NCBI GenBank assembly: GCA_044225675.1 | Contig: JBGAIH010000012.1 | Coordinates: 1-64,000 of the forward strand | Reading direction: 5' to 3' | Length of the DNA stretch: 64,000 bases | Origin: JACMQX01 sp044225675 | GTDB taxonomy: Bacteria; Pseudomonadota; Gammaproteobacteria; Burkholderiales; Burkholderiaceae_C | Shown here: piece after piece, positions 34,536 through 42,740 of the stretch | Position numbering within the stretch: the stretch's first letter is position 1 | Layout: every line of letters begins with the position of its first letter | Notes under the pieces: generated by a model | What the model was told of the DNA's origin: nothing | What the model saw: only the letters and a program-made list of their open reading frames with translations | The model's database searches: none | Position numbers and translations under genes: made by a program

Positions 34536-34994
34536 TCACTCCAGCGGCTTGTCGGCCACCGGCAGCTGCATGCCGACACCCATGCGGTTCCACGCGTTGA
34601 TCTGCGCGATGGCCACGTTCAGTTCCACGATTTCGGCGTCGCTGAAGTGCGCGCGCAGCGCCTCGAACTCGGCGTCGCGGCTGCCGTGGTGCTCGACCAG
34701 GCGCGTGAGCGTTTCGGCCCAGGCCAGGGCGGCGCGGTCGCGTTCGCTGTAGAACGTGACTTCGCGCCAGGTGGTGAGGCTGTTGATGCGCAGCCAGGTC
34801 TCGCCGTGCTTGCGCAGGTCGCGCACGTGCATGTCCACGCAGAAGGCGCAGCCGTTGAGCTGCGAGACGCGGGTCTGCACGAGGTCGATCAGCGGGGCGC
34901 CGAGGGTCGAAGGCGCGAGCGCGGCGTTGACGCCGGCCATGGCCTGGTAGAGCTTGGGAGCGATGCGGGTCCAGGGGAGGCGGGCTTGGTTCAT
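34536..34994 (-). CDS. AhpD-like carboxymuconolactone decarboxylase family protein
   Basis: This is a 152-residue protein of the CMD/AhpD-like superfamily. The redox motif NGCAFCVDMHVRDLRKHGE places Cys49, Cys52 and His56 as in AhpD-type peroxidase partners. The C-terminal half (AWAETLTRLVEHH, FSDAEIVELNVAIAQINAWNR) completes the fold. The start MNQARLPW at 34994 is supported by family alignment. The gene follows the ECF41 sigma factor on the same strand and carries its own ECF41-type promoter at 35052-35078; CMD proteins are the standard partners of ECF41 sigma factors. Confidence 0.93.
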   Translation of the reverse strand: MNQARLPWTRIAPKLYQAMAGVNAALAPSTLGAPLIDLVQTRVSQLNGCAFCVDMHVRDLRKHGETWLRINSLTTWREVTFYSERDRAALAWAETLTRLVEHHGSRDAEFEALRAHFSDAEIVELNVAIAQINAWNRMGVGMQLPVADKPLE

Positions 34995-35040
34995 GGCGGT
35001 TCCTTGGAGGTTCGATATTGGAGAGTTTCGAAGCGGCGCT

Positions 35041-35970
35041 TCAATCGTCAAGACGGCCGGCCGCGCCGCCTTGTGACAACCGCGCCCGCGCCCGTGCCCG
35101 TTCCAGATGGGCCATGGCCGCCGCCAGCTTGTCGGGATTGCGCTGCGCCTGGATCGCGACGATGCGCTGGCCATCGGTCTCGAAGGACTGGATCGATTCG
35201 AGCTGCCCGTCCACGAAGCGCAGCAGGCCCGGCATGCCGTTGACCTCGATCTCCTCATACCGCACGGCCGCGCCATGGCGCCGCGTGATGGCGTAGTAAA
35301 GCTGGGCCAGCCGCCGACCGCCCTCGAGGATGCGGGCGAAGGCCCGTACCTTGCCGCCGCCGTCGCTCACGAGCGCCGCGTCGTCGGCCAGCAGAGCGTG
35401 CAGCTGCTGGAAGTCGCCCCGGCCGGCGGCGTCGGCGAAGGCGCGCAGCAGGCGCAGATGCTCGTCCCGACTGACCGCAAAACGCGGACGGCCCGACTTC
35501 AGGCGCTCGGCGGCGCGGTGCACCAGCTGGCGGCAGGCGGCTTCGCTCTTGCCCAGCGCCTGGGCCACCTCGGCGTAGTCGGCGTCGAACACCTGGCGCA
35601 GCAGAAAGGCGGCCCGCTCATCGGGCGCCAGCTGCTCCAGCAGCATGAGGAAGGCAACCGACACATCGTCGGCCTGCTCCAGCGCGTCGTGTGGCGCGGG
35701 CGGGCCGTCCAGCAGGGGCTCGGGCAGCCAGAAACCGGGGTAGTGTTCGCGCTCGGTGCGGGCGGCGCGCAGCCGGTCGATCGACAGGCGCGTGACCACC
35801 GTGACGAGCCAGGCTTCAGGATTGCGCAGGCTGTCGGTGTCCGACTCGTTCCAGCGAAGCCAGGCGTCCTGCAGCACGTCCTCGGCATCGGCGACGGAGC
35901 CGAGCATGCGGTAGGTCACGCCCAGCAGCCGCTTGCGGTGCGCCTGGAAGGTGGAGGTTCTGGTGTCCAT
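35041..35970 (-). CDS. ECF41-type RNA polymerase sigma factor (SigJ-like)
   Basis: This is a 309-residue extracytoplasmic-function sigma factor with sigma-2 (residues 8-75, YRMLGSVADAEDVLQDAW) and sigma-4 (about 105-155) regions. A SnoaL-like C-terminal domain replaces an anti-sigma factor. All three ECF41 hallmarks are visible: WLPEP in the linker (81-85), DGGGK (203-207) and NPDKL (278-282). In ECF41 the C-terminal domain modulates activity in cis. A matching promoter overlaps the region just upstream of its start, suggesting autoregulation, and another precedes the downstream CMD gene. Confidence 0.93.
   Translation of the reverse strand: MDTRTSTFQAHRKRLLGVTYRMLGSVADAEDVLQDAWLRWNESDTDSLRNPEAWLVTVVTRLSIDRLRAARTEREHYPGFWLPEPLLDGPPAPHDALEQADDVSVAFLMLLEQLAPDERAAFLLRQVFDADYAEVAQALGKSEAACRQLVHRAAERLKSGRPRFAVSRDEHLRLLRAFADAAGRGDFQQLHALLADDAALVSDGGGKVRAFARILEGGRRLAQLYYAITRRHGAAVRYEEIEVNGMPGLLRFVDGQLESIQSFETDGQRIVAIQAQRNPDKLAAAMAHLERARARARLSQGGAAGRLDD
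35052..35078 (-). promoter_or_regulatory. ECF41-type promoter of the CMD gene
   Basis: The minus strand reads TGTCACA (35078-35072), 16 bp, CGTC (35055-35052). This equals the published ECF41 promoter pattern. It lies inside the sigma-factor 3' end and would give a leader of about 50 nt before the CMD ATG at 34994. Confidence 0.8.
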
Positions 35971-35978
35971 GAAGCCAA

Positions 35979-36005
35979 GACGTCCGAGGCGGCGTTCCTG
36001 TGACA
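35979..36005 (-). promoter_or_regulatory. ECF41-type promoter of the sigma-factor gene
   Basis: The minus strand reads TGTCACA (36005-35999), 16 bp, CGTC (35982-35979), the same sequence and spacing as at 35052-35078. The CGTC ends 8 bp before the sigma ATG, so the transcript would be almost leaderless. Confidence 0.75.
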
Positions 36006-36037
36006 GACCCCTCGCGGACCGTCGATCGACCGGGGCC

Positions 36038-36517
36038 TCAGCCGCGGATCTTCTTCACCAGCGCGGTGGTGGAGTAGCCATCGACGAACGGGATGGCCAG
36101 CGCACGGCCACCATAGCCCTCGACCACGCGGGTCTCGGCCAGCCGGGCCATGTCGTAGTCGCCGCCCTTGACGAGCACGTCGGGCCGCAGTTCGGTGATC
36201 AGCTCAAGCGGCGTGTCCTCGTCGAACCAGGTCACGAGGCTGACGGATTCGAGCGCCGCCATCATCACGGCGCGGTCCTGCTCGTTGTTGAGCGGCCGGT
36301 CAGGCCCCTTGCCCAGGCGGCGCGCCGAAGCGTCGGTGTTGAGCGCGACGACGAGGCTGCCGCCGAGCGCGCGGGCCTGTGCGAGATAAGTCGCATGGCC
36401 GCGATGCAGGACGTCGAAGACGCCATTGGTGAACACCACCGGGTGCGCCAGCGCGGCGACCCGCGCGCGGGCCTCGGAGCGGCTGCAGATTTTCTGGAGG
36501 AAGGCGGGCGCGGTCAT
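36038..36517 (-). CDS. rfaE2: D-glycero-beta-D-manno-heptose 1-phosphate adenylyltransferase
   Basis: This enzyme makes ADP-heptose for the LPS inner core from heptose-1-phosphate and ATP. The roughly 159-residue cytidylyltransferase-like enzyme has the nucleotidyl-transfer motif FTNGVFDVLHRGH (HxGH at 38-41), ALNTDASARRLGKGPDRP, and the C-terminal VKGGDYDMARLAETRVVE and FVDGYSTTALVKKI. It is the stand-alone C-domain form typical of betaproteobacteria, where the kinase (rfaE1) is separate; the kinase is not in this window. ATG 36517 is preferred to GTG 36526. Confidence 0.95.
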   Translation of the reverse strand: MTAPAFLQKICSRSEARARVAALAHPVVFTNGVFDVLHRGHATYLAQARALGGSLVVALNTDASARRLGKGPDRPLNNEQDRAVMMAALESVSLVTWFDEDTPLELITELRPDVLVKGGDYDMARLAETRVVEGYGGRALAIPFVDGYSTTALVKKIRG

Positions 36518-36534
36518 GGGGAGCACTCTAACGG

Positions 36535-36573
36535 ATGCCCGCCTGAAGGTTTGCCCCCATGCTCGCCTGAAGG
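36535..36573. repeat. 24-bp spaced direct repeat
   Basis: ATGCCCGCCTGAAGG (36535-36549) recurs as ATGCTCGCCTGAAGG (36559-36573) with a decayed third copy near 36583. It lies in the 109-bp gap between rfaE2 and the ferritin-like gene. The function is unknown and may be a simple duplication. Confidence 0.5.
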
Positions 36574-36626
36574 GCCGAACGCATGGCCGCAGGCAGACCC
36601 CGGCCTGCCGAGAGGGCCCGCCCAGC

Positions 36627-37496
36627 TCAGGCGGTGCGTGCGGGGCCGGCCGGCGTGAGCGTCGCCGCGAGGTCGCGGCTGATTTCCTTGCGGAAGCGAT
36701 TGAGCTCCTGCACGGTGCTGAAGCTGCGGTCCATCAGCAGGCTCATGTTGTGCAGGATGCGCTCGACGACCTTGGTTTCCCAGACGGCGTCGAAGTTGAT
36801 CTGCTTGTCCAGCCAGTGCTCCAGCCATTCGGGGTTGGGCAGGCGGCTCTGGATGGTGTCGCGCGGGAACAGGTTCTTGTTCACGTGCAGGTTGGTCGGG
36901 TGCAGGGCCTGCGCCGTGCGGCGGGCGCTCGCCATGAGCACACCCACCTTGGCGAATGCGGCGCGGGCGTCGTTGCCGAAGTTGTTGATGGCCCGCTTCA
37001 TGTAGCGCAGGTAGGCGCCGCCGTGGCGGGCCTCGTCCTGGCTCAGCGTGGTGTAGATGTGCTTGATGACCGGCTCGGTATGCCACTCGGCCGCGCGGCG
37101 GTACCAGTGGTTCAGCCGGATCTCGCCGCAGAAATGGAGCATGAGCGTCTCGAGCGCCGGGGCGGGTTCGAACTCGAAGCGCACTTCGTGCAGCTCCTGC
37201 TCGGTCGGCGCCAGCTCGGGGCGGAAGCGCTTGAGGTATTCCATGAGCACCAGCGAGTGCTTCTGCTCCTCGAAGAACCAGATCGACATGAAGGCCGAGA
37301 AGTCGCTGTCGTCCTTGTTGTCGCGCAGGAACATCTCGGTGGCAGGCAGGGCGGACCACTCGGTGATGGCGTTCATCTTGATGGTCTGGGCCTGCTCGTC
37401 GGACAGGCGCGAGGCGTCGAACGAGGCCCACGGAATGTCCTTGTCCATGTCCCAACGGACCGATTCGAGTTGTTTGAACAGTTCTGGATAAAGCAT
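36627..37496 (-). CDS. Ferritin-like di-iron protein (acyl-ACP desaturase-related)
   Basis: This is a 289-residue all-helical protein with two di-iron half-sites: FFEEQKH (Glu76-His80) with upstream Glu46, and Glu125 (HFCGEIRLNH) with DEARHG (154-159). This EExxH plus DExxH pattern matches the ferritin-like superfamily that includes class II acyl-ACP desaturases and N-oxygenases, so an oxygen-dependent oxidation is likely, but the substrate is unknown. Start MLYPELFKQL (37496). It stands alone, divergent from glutathione peroxidase. The lipid-modification operon 1 kb away makes a fatty-acyl substrate attractive but unproven. Confidence 0.8.
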   Translation of the reverse strand: MLYPELFKQLESVRWDMDKDIPWASFDASRLSDEQAQTIKMNAITEWSALPATEMFLRDNKDDSDFSAFMSIWFFEEQKHSLVLMEYLKRFRPELAPTEQELHEVRFEFEPAPALETLMLHFCGEIRLNHWYRRAAEWHTEPVIKHIYTTLSQDEARHGGAYLRYMKRAINNFGNDARAAFAKVGVLMASARRTAQALHPTNLHVNKNLFPRDTIQSRLPNPEWLEHWLDKQINFDAVWETKVVERILHNMSLLMDRSFSTVQELNRFRKEISRDLAATLTPAGPARTA

Positions 37497-37711
37497 GGCG
37501 TTGCCCTGGGAAGCCGGAAGGCCCAACACCCGATTTTAAGGCGCGGCCGTGCACATCCCGTGACAAGTCATCATGCAGGCCAAGGCTATGCGCCGGGTTT
37601 TCCCGGAGCGGGCCCGGGACAGCCGCGAAAAACCTGACTCCGGATGGCTGGCAGGTGCGTAATACTGGCAGGACCTCAACCGCGCCAAGCGCTCCCGCCT
37701 GGAGATTCCCC

Positions 37712-38338
37712 ATGCTGCCCCACTCTGTTTCCGCCCCGCGCCGCCACCCGGTCCGCCACCTGCTGGCGGCCACTGCGCTGTCTGCGGCACTGTGTTCGGC
37801 ACTGGCCGGTGCACTGCTGGCGCCGGCTGCCGCGCACGCGGCCGATGCCGCAGCCTGCCCGGCCAACCTGCAATACAGCTTCGACCGCCTGCAGGACGAG
37901 AAGCCCCAGTCGCTGTGCCAGTACGCGGGCAAGGTGGTCGTCGTGGTCAACACGGCCAGCTTCTGCGGCTTCACGCCGCAGTACAAGGGCCTGGAGGCGC
38001 TCTATTCGAAGTACCGCGACAAGGGTCTCGTGGTGCTCGGCTTCCCTTCGAACGACTTCTCGCAGGAGCCCAAGGGCAACCAGCAGATCGCCGATTTCTG
38101 CGAAAACACCTTCGGGGTGAAGTTTCCGATGTTCACCAAGACCAGCGTCACCGGACCGCAGGCCGTGCCCTTCTACCGGCAACTGGCCGCTCAGTCCGGA
38201 GGCCAGCGACCGTTGTGGAATTTCCACAAGTACCTGCTCGGGCGCGACGGCAAGGTCGCGGGCAGCTTTCCGAGCCAGGTCGAGCCGGATGACCGCAAAT
38301 TCGTCATGGCTATTGAACGCCTGCTGGCGGCGAAATAG
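37712..38338 (+). CDS. Secreted glutathione/thioredoxin peroxidase (GPx family)
   Basis: It reduces hydrogen peroxide or lipid hydroperoxides using thiols. The 208-residue protein has a signal peptide cleaved after AHA (residue 43), so it is periplasmic, which is less usual for this family. The catalytic set is Cys85 (NTASFCGFTPQY), Gln118 (FPSNDFSQEP) and Trp169 (PLWNFHKYLL). GGAG seven bases upstream supports the ATG at 37712. It is a cysteine, not selenocysteine, enzyme. It may have a role next to the downstream unsaturated-lipid operon. Confidence 0.93.
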   Translation: MLPHSVSAPRRHPVRHLLAATALSAALCSALAGALLAPAAAHAADAAACPANLQYSFDRLQDEKPQSLCQYAGKVVVVVNTASFCGFTPQYKGLEALYSKYRDKGLVVLGFPSNDFSQEPKGNQQIADFCENTFGVKFPMFTKTSVTGPQAVPFYRQLAAQSGGQRPLWNFHKYLLGRDGKVAGSFPSQVEPDDRKFVMAIERLLAAK

Positions 38339-38341
38339 CCG

Positions 38342-38370
38342 TTGTCGTGAAATTACCATGAAGTCATAAT
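38342..38370 (+). promoter_or_regulatory. Sigma-70-like promoter of the lipid-modification operon
   Basis: TTGTCG (38342-38347), exactly 17 bp, CATAAT (38365-38370), four bases after the peroxidase stop. It would start a leader of about 265 nt before the flavin oxidoreductase. Confidence 0.55.
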
Positions 38371-38512
38371 GCGACTGATTAGTTTAGAGACGCGAATGTT
38401 CCGCCCACCGTTCACAAATCTTTACAGCTTCGGCCCCCGCCTGAGGGGGAACTCGCGGCGTGCATGCGTGCTCCAAATCGGCAAGAGCGGAGCTGTTGAA
38501 ACAGATTCCTTT

Positions 38513-38615
38513 TTGTTGCGAAGCCTTCCGTCCTCCTGCAGGGCGGTCGAAATCCCGAAACGCTTCTCCTCCTCCTCCCTCCCTCCCTCCTTCGTTTCGG
38601 GGCGCTTCGCAACAA
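38513..38615 (+). promoter_or_regulatory. Nested inverted repeats with CU-rich loop in operon leader
   Basis: This is the 302-bp gap between glutathione peroxidase and the flavin oxidoreductase. TTGTTGCGAAGC (38513-38524) pairs perfectly with GCTTCGCAACAA (38604-38615). Inside, CCCGAAACG (38554-38562) pairs perfectly with CGTTTCGGG (38593-38601). The inner loop (38563-38592) is almost pure pyrimidine with CTC and CCCT repeats, including anti-Shine-Dalgarno-like CCTCC. The structure ends 25 nt before the ATG. No known riboswitch class is recognised. Confidence 0.55.
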
Positions 38616-38640
38616 CTTTGTCTTTCGGGGCCTGAGCCAG

Positions 38641-40044
38641 ATGCCGGCCCCTCTCAAAGTCGCCATCGTCGGCTCCGGCATCTCGGGCCTGGCCGTTGCG
38701 CACACGCTCAAGGGCCGTGCCGAGGTCACGCTGCTCGAAGCGGCCGACTACTTCGGCGGCCACACCCACACGGTCGACGTGACGCTGCCCACGGCCCAGG
38801 GGCCGGTCACGCATGGCGTGGACACGGGCTTTCTGGTCTTCAATGAGCGCACCTACCCGAACCTGATCAACCTGTTCGCCGAGCTCGGCGTCGCGACCGC
38901 CAAGTCCGACATGTCGTTTTCGGTGCAGGTGCCCAGAGCCTTCGGCGAGCGCGGGCTCGAGTGGAGCGGCTCCAGCCTCAATACCGTGTTCGCCCAGCGC
39001 GGCAACCTGTTGAACACGCGCTTTCTGCGGATGCTGCGCGACCTGCTGCGCTTCAATGCGCTGGCGACCCGGATCGCCGAAGCCGGGCGCGACGCCGAAC
39101 TCGCGCAGCCCCTGGGTGAGTTCCTCGACGCCCACCGCTTCAGCACCGAATTCCGCGACTGGTACTTCCTGCCGATGATCGGCTGCATCTGGAGCTGCCC
39201 GACCGACCAGATGCTGCGCTTTCCGGTGGCCACGATGATCCGCTTCTGCCACAACCACGGGCTGATCCAGGTCGCCAACCGGCCGCAATGGTGGACCGTG
39301 CGCGGCGGCGCGCGCAACTACGTCGAGCGCATCGTCGGCGGCATCGCCGACAAGCGCCTGAACACGCCGGTGCGCCTGATCGAGCGCGACGCCGAGGGCG
39401 TGCGCGTGGTGACGGACGGCCGTGTCGAGCGCTTCGACCGGCTGGTGCTCGCCACCCACTCCGACCAGGCCCTGGCCCTGCTGCGCGAACCGACCGCGCA
39501 GGAAAGCGCGACGCTGGGCGCCATCCGCTATCAGCCCAACCGGGCGGTGCTGCACACCGACGTCTCGGTGCTGCCCCAGCGCCGCATGGCCTGGGCCGCG
39601 TGGAACTACGAACGCGCCCAGGCACCGGACCGCGAGTCGGCGCGCGTCTGTCTGCACTATCTCCTCAACATGCTGCAGCCCCTGCCGTGGGAGCAGCCGG
39701 TGGTGGTGTCGCTCAATCCGGTGCGCGAGATCGCGCCGCAGCACGTGCTCGGCGAGTTCGAGTACGCGCATCCGGTGTTCGACCTGGCTGCCATCCGCGC
39801 GCAGGCCGACCTGCGCGCGCTGCAAGGCCAGCACCACACCTGGTACTGCGGCGCCTGGACGGGCTACGGCTTCCATGAAGACGGTCTCAAGTCCGGCCTC
39901 GCCGTGGCCCGCGAGCTGCTGCTCGACGCCGACCGCCAGAACAGCGGAGCGACGGCCCGCGCATCGGCTGCGTCGGCTGGCTCGGCTGCCTTGGCCTCGT
40001 CGGCCTCGGGACGCGCCGGCGCCGGCCTGGAGGCGCTGGCGTGA
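38641..40044 (+). CDS. FAD-dependent oxidoreductase (amine-oxidase/desaturase-like)
   Basis: This is a 467-residue flavoprotein with an N-terminal dinucleotide-binding motif (VAIVGSGISGLAVAHTL, glycines at 11, 13 and 16), the acidic ribose-binding residue in TLLEAADYFGGHT, and a C-terminal FAD-closing motif (WYCGAWTGYGFHEDGLKSG). It belongs to the NAD(P)-binding/flavin amine oxidase group always found beside DUF1365 and cyclopropane-synthase-like genes. Related flavoproteins act in methylated/furan fatty acid formation, so a role on membrane acyl chains is likely by context. The Ala/Ser-rich last 35 residues are variable. It is the first gene of a six-gene overlapping operon. Confidence 0.9.
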   Translation: MPAPLKVAIVGSGISGLAVAHTLKGRAEVTLLEAADYFGGHTHTVDVTLPTAQGPVTHGVDTGFLVFNERTYPNLINLFAELGVATAKSDMSFSVQVPRAFGERGLEWSGSSLNTVFAQRGNLLNTRFLRMLRDLLRFNALATRIAEAGRDAELAQPLGEFLDAHRFSTEFRDWYFLPMIGCIWSCPTDQMLRFPVATMIRFCHNHGLIQVANRPQWWTVRGGARNYVERIVGGIADKRLNTPVRLIERDAEGVRVVTDGRVERFDRLVLATHSDQALALLREPTAQESATLGAIRYQPNRAVLHTDVSVLPQRRMAWAAWNYERAQAPDRESARVCLHYLLNMLQPLPWEQPVVVSLNPVREIAPQHVLGEFEYAHPVFDLAAIRAQADLRALQGQHHTWYCGAWTGYGFHEDGLKSGLAVARELLLDADRQNSGATARASAASAGSAALASSASGRAGAGLEALA

Positions 40045-40826
40045 ACGCCGCGCAGAATCCGCCGTCCCGGGCAGCGGCGGCCGTGCCCTTGATCGGCTTC
40101 GGCCAGGTGCGCCATGCGCGCCTGCGGCCGGCGCGCAACGCCTTTGCCTACCCCACCTTCTTCCTGCTCCTGCCGATGCGCGCGCTGCATCGCGACGGGC
40201 CGGGCGCCCTGGCGCACAACCGGCCGGCGCCGCTGTCGTTCTTCGACCGCGACCATGGCGATGGCCGAGGCAACGCCGTGCAGTGGCTCGACGAACTGCT
40301 CGCGGGCGAAGGCATCGCCGACGCGACCGGCGAAGTCTGGCTGCACTGCTACCCGCGGGTGCTGGGCTACACCTTCAAGCCGGTGAGCTTCTGGTACTGC
40401 CACCGGGCCGACGGCACGCTCAGAGCGATCGTGGTCGAGGTCAACAACACCTTTGGCGAGCGCCACTGCTATCTGCTCGATGCACCGCGCTACGGCGCCG
40501 AGCTGCGCGCGGCCAAGGTCTTTCACGTCTCGCCGTTCTGCAAGGTCGAAGGCGGTTACCGCTTCCGCTTCATGCTCACGCCCGACCGCAGCCGCACCGT
40601 GGCACGGATCGACTACGACGATACCGACGGCCCGCTGATCGAAACCAGCGTGAGCGGCACGCTCGAGCCGGTGTCGGCGGCCTCGGTGCGCCGGGCGCTG
40701 TGGCGCCATCCGCTGATGACGCTGGGCGTGATCGCCCGGATCCACTGGCAGGCCCTGAAACTGTTCTTCAAGCGCGTGCGGTTTTTTGGCAAGCCCGCCG
40801 CGCCCGATGTCTTCGTCACCCGCTGA
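40041..40826 (+). CDS. DUF1365 family protein
   Basis: This 261-residue protein has typical DUF1365 signatures: GQVRHARLRPARNAF at the start, LHCYPRVLGYTFKPVSFWYCH, VVEVNNTFGERHCYLL, KVFHVSPF and RIDYDD. The biochemical function is unknown. It is coexpressed with the flavoprotein upstream (GTG start overlapping its stop as GTGA) and the methyltransferase downstream across many proteobacteria, which ties it to acyl-chain modification. It is cytoplasmic, possibly membrane-associated through a hydrophobic C-terminal part. Confidence 0.93.
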   Translation: MNAAQNPPSRAAAAVPLIGFGQVRHARLRPARNAFAYPTFFLLLPMRALHRDGPGALAHNRPAPLSFFDRDHGDGRGNAVQWLDELLAGEGIADATGEVWLHCYPRVLGYTFKPVSFWYCHRADGTLRAIVVEVNNTFGERHCYLLDAPRYGAELRAAKVFHVSPFCKVEGGYRFRFMLTPDRSRTVARIDYDDTDGPLIETSVSGTLEPVSAASVRRALWRHPLMTLGVIARIHWQALKLFFKRVRFFGKPAAPDVFVTR

Positions 40827-40842
40827 ACGCCCCGAGATGCCC

Positions 40843-42060
40843 ATGAACACCACCACCGCATCGTCCCTGCAGATTCCGCGCGGCGCGCCCGCGGCCGCCC
40901 GCACCGCGCTGCGCCTGATGCAGCGTCTCTCGCACGGCAGCCTCGCCGTCAGCCTGCCCGACGGCTCGATGATGCAGTTCGGCAACGGCCAGGCGCCGCG
41001 CGCGGCGATCACGCTGCGCAACTGGAACGTCTGCTCAGCCGCGCTCAAGTCGGGCGACATCGGCTTTGCCGAGAGCTACATCGCCGGCGACTGGACGACG
41101 CCCAGCCTGACCGATCTGCTGCAGGTCTTCATCAGCAACCGCAAGGACGTGGAGGACGTGATCTACGGCTCCTGGGCCGGCCGCCTGCTGTACCGCGTCA
41201 AGCACCTGCTCAACCGCAATTCGCGCAGCAACAGTCGCAAGAACATTCACGCCCACTACGATCTGGGCAACGCGTTCTACGAGCTGTGGCTCGACGACAC
41301 GATGAACTACTCGTCGGCCTGGTTCGAGGGCGATCTGGCGCGGCCGATGCGCGAGGCGCAGGAGGCCAAGGTCCGGCGCGCGCTGCGGGCCGCCCGCGTG
41401 CAGACCGGCGACCGCGTGCTGGAGATCGGCTGCGGCTGGGGCGCGCTGGCCGAGATGGCCACCACCGAATTCGGCGCCAGTGTCCATGGCGTCACGCTGT
41501 CCACCGAGCAGCTGGACTTCGCGCGCCGGCGCATGGCCCGTTGCGGCGTTGGCGGGCGGGCCGACCTGCGGCTGCAGGACTACCGCGACATCCGCGAGGC
41601 TCCGTTCGATGCGATCTGCTCGATCGAGATGGTCGAGGCGGTGGGCCGCGAATACTGGCCCCAGTACTTCGAGACCGTCGCGCGTCTGCTCAAGAGCGGC
41701 GGCCACGCCTGCATCCAGAGCATCGTGATCGACGATGCCCTGTTCGAGCGCTACATCGGCTCGACCGACTTCATCCAGCAGTACATCTTTCCGGGAGGCT
41801 GCCTGCCCTGCCCGCGCGAGTTCCGCAAGGCAGCTGCGGCGGCCGGGCTGGACGTGGTGGATGAATTCGCGTTCGGCGCCGACTACGCCGAGACGCTGCG
41901 GCGCTGGCGCGAGAAGTTCCTCGCCGAGCGCCAGCGGGTGCTGACCCTGGGATTTGACGAAAGGTTCGTACGCATATGGGAGTTCTACCTCGCGTATTGC
42001 GAAGCCGCCTTCGCAATGGCCAACATCGACGTGGTGCAGTACACGCTGCGCAAGCGGTGA
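40843..42060 (+). CDS. cfa: Cyclopropane-fatty-acyl-phospholipid synthase family methyltransferase
   Basis: This SAM-dependent enzyme is expected to methylate or cyclopropanate double bonds of membrane phospholipid acyl chains. Its 405 residues contain an N-terminal lipid-binding part (IGFAESYIAGDW), then the methyltransferase core: HYDLGNAFYELWLDDTMNYSSAWF, SAM-binding VLEIGCGWGALAEMA, IEMVEAVGREYW, and YIFPGGCLP. Start MNTTTASSLQ (40843), with the alternative ATG at 40837, 10-16 bp after DUF1365. In this operon type the enzyme may make methylated rather than cyclopropane products. Confidence 0.92.
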   Translation: MNTTTASSLQIPRGAPAAARTALRLMQRLSHGSLAVSLPDGSMMQFGNGQAPRAAITLRNWNVCSAALKSGDIGFAESYIAGDWTTPSLTDLLQVFISNRKDVEDVIYGSWAGRLLYRVKHLLNRNSRSNSRKNIHAHYDLGNAFYELWLDDTMNYSSAWFEGDLARPMREAQEAKVRRALRAARVQTGDRVLEIGCGWGALAEMATTEFGASVHGVTLSTEQLDFARRRMARCGVGGRADLRLQDYRDIREAPFDAICSIEMVEAVGREYWPQYFETVARLLKSGGHACIQSIVIDDALFERYIGSTDFIQQYIFPGGCLPCPREFRKAAAAAGLDVVDEFAFGADYAETLRRWREKFLAERQRVLTLGFDERFVRIWEFYLAYCEAAFAMANIDVVQYTLRKR

Positions 42061-42740
42061 GCGGGTCCGGCACCCCGGCGGCTGCACGGGACCGGACGCG
42101 GGCATCGGCATCGGCGCCTCCATTGGCGACGATCCTGGCGTCCATGTTGGCGTCGGCATTGACGTTCAGCGCGCCAGCGATCGCGCAGGACGCCGCCACA
42201 ACGGACGCCGCTGCACAGCCCCCTGCCCCGACGCAGGCGCTGCCTGCTGCGTCCGCCTCAGGCCCCGCACAGCCCTCGGCTGCTTCCATGCCGGCCTCGC
42301 TGCGTCCGGCAGGCAGCGCGCGGCTGACCTACTGGGGCTTCAAGGTCTATGACGCGGTGCTGCGCGTGGCGCCGGGCTTCCGCCATCGCGAGTTTGCCGC
42401 CCACCCCTTCGCGCTGGAGCTGAGCTACCTGCGCGACTTCGAAGCCGAGGACATCGCGCGCCGCTCGATCGAGGAGATGCAGCGCCAGCAGCCGATCGCG
42501 CCCGGCCTGGCCGCGCAGTGGCAGCGCGCCCTGGAGAAGGCCTTCCCCGACGTCAAGGCCGGCGACCGCATCACCGGGCTGAACCTGCCGGGCGGCGGCG
42601 TGCGCTTCATCACCAACGGCACACCGACCGGCGAGATCCGCGACGCGCAGTTCGCGCGCCTGTTCTTCGGCATCTGGCTGTCGCCGCAGACCTCGGAGCC
42701 GCGCCTGCGCGAATCGCTGCTGGCAGGCACCGAGCCATGA
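42057..42740 (+). CDS. Chalcone isomerase-like domain protein, exported
   Basis: This 227-residue protein is predicted to be exported: an N-terminal hydrophobic segment ends SAPAIAQD (about residue 44). An Ala/Pro-rich linker precedes a chalcone-isomerase-like domain (LTYWGFKVYDAVLRV, FALELSYLRDFEAEDIARRSIEEM, LNLPGGGVRFITNG, FARLFFGIWLSP). Bacterial members are not flavonoid enzymes and may bind fatty acids. The GTG start overlaps the methyltransferase stop as GTGA. It is a regular member of DUF1365-Cfa operons. Confidence 0.85.
   Translation: MSGSGTPAAARDRTRASASAPPLATILASMLASALTFSAPAIAQDAATTDAAAQPPAPTQALPAASASGPAQPSAASMPASLRPAGSARLTYWGFKVYDAVLRVAPGFRHREFAAHPFALELSYLRDFEAEDIARRSIEEMQRQQPIAPGLAAQWQRALEKAFPDVKAGDRITGLNLPGGGVRFITNGTPTGEIRDAQFARLFFGIWLSPQTSEPRLRESLLAGTEP

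Noticed and set aside
38369..38635. Possible 88-aa gene in the lipid-operon leader
   Set aside because: It has no SD, its composition follows the CU-rich repeat, and it lies across the predicted RNA stems.
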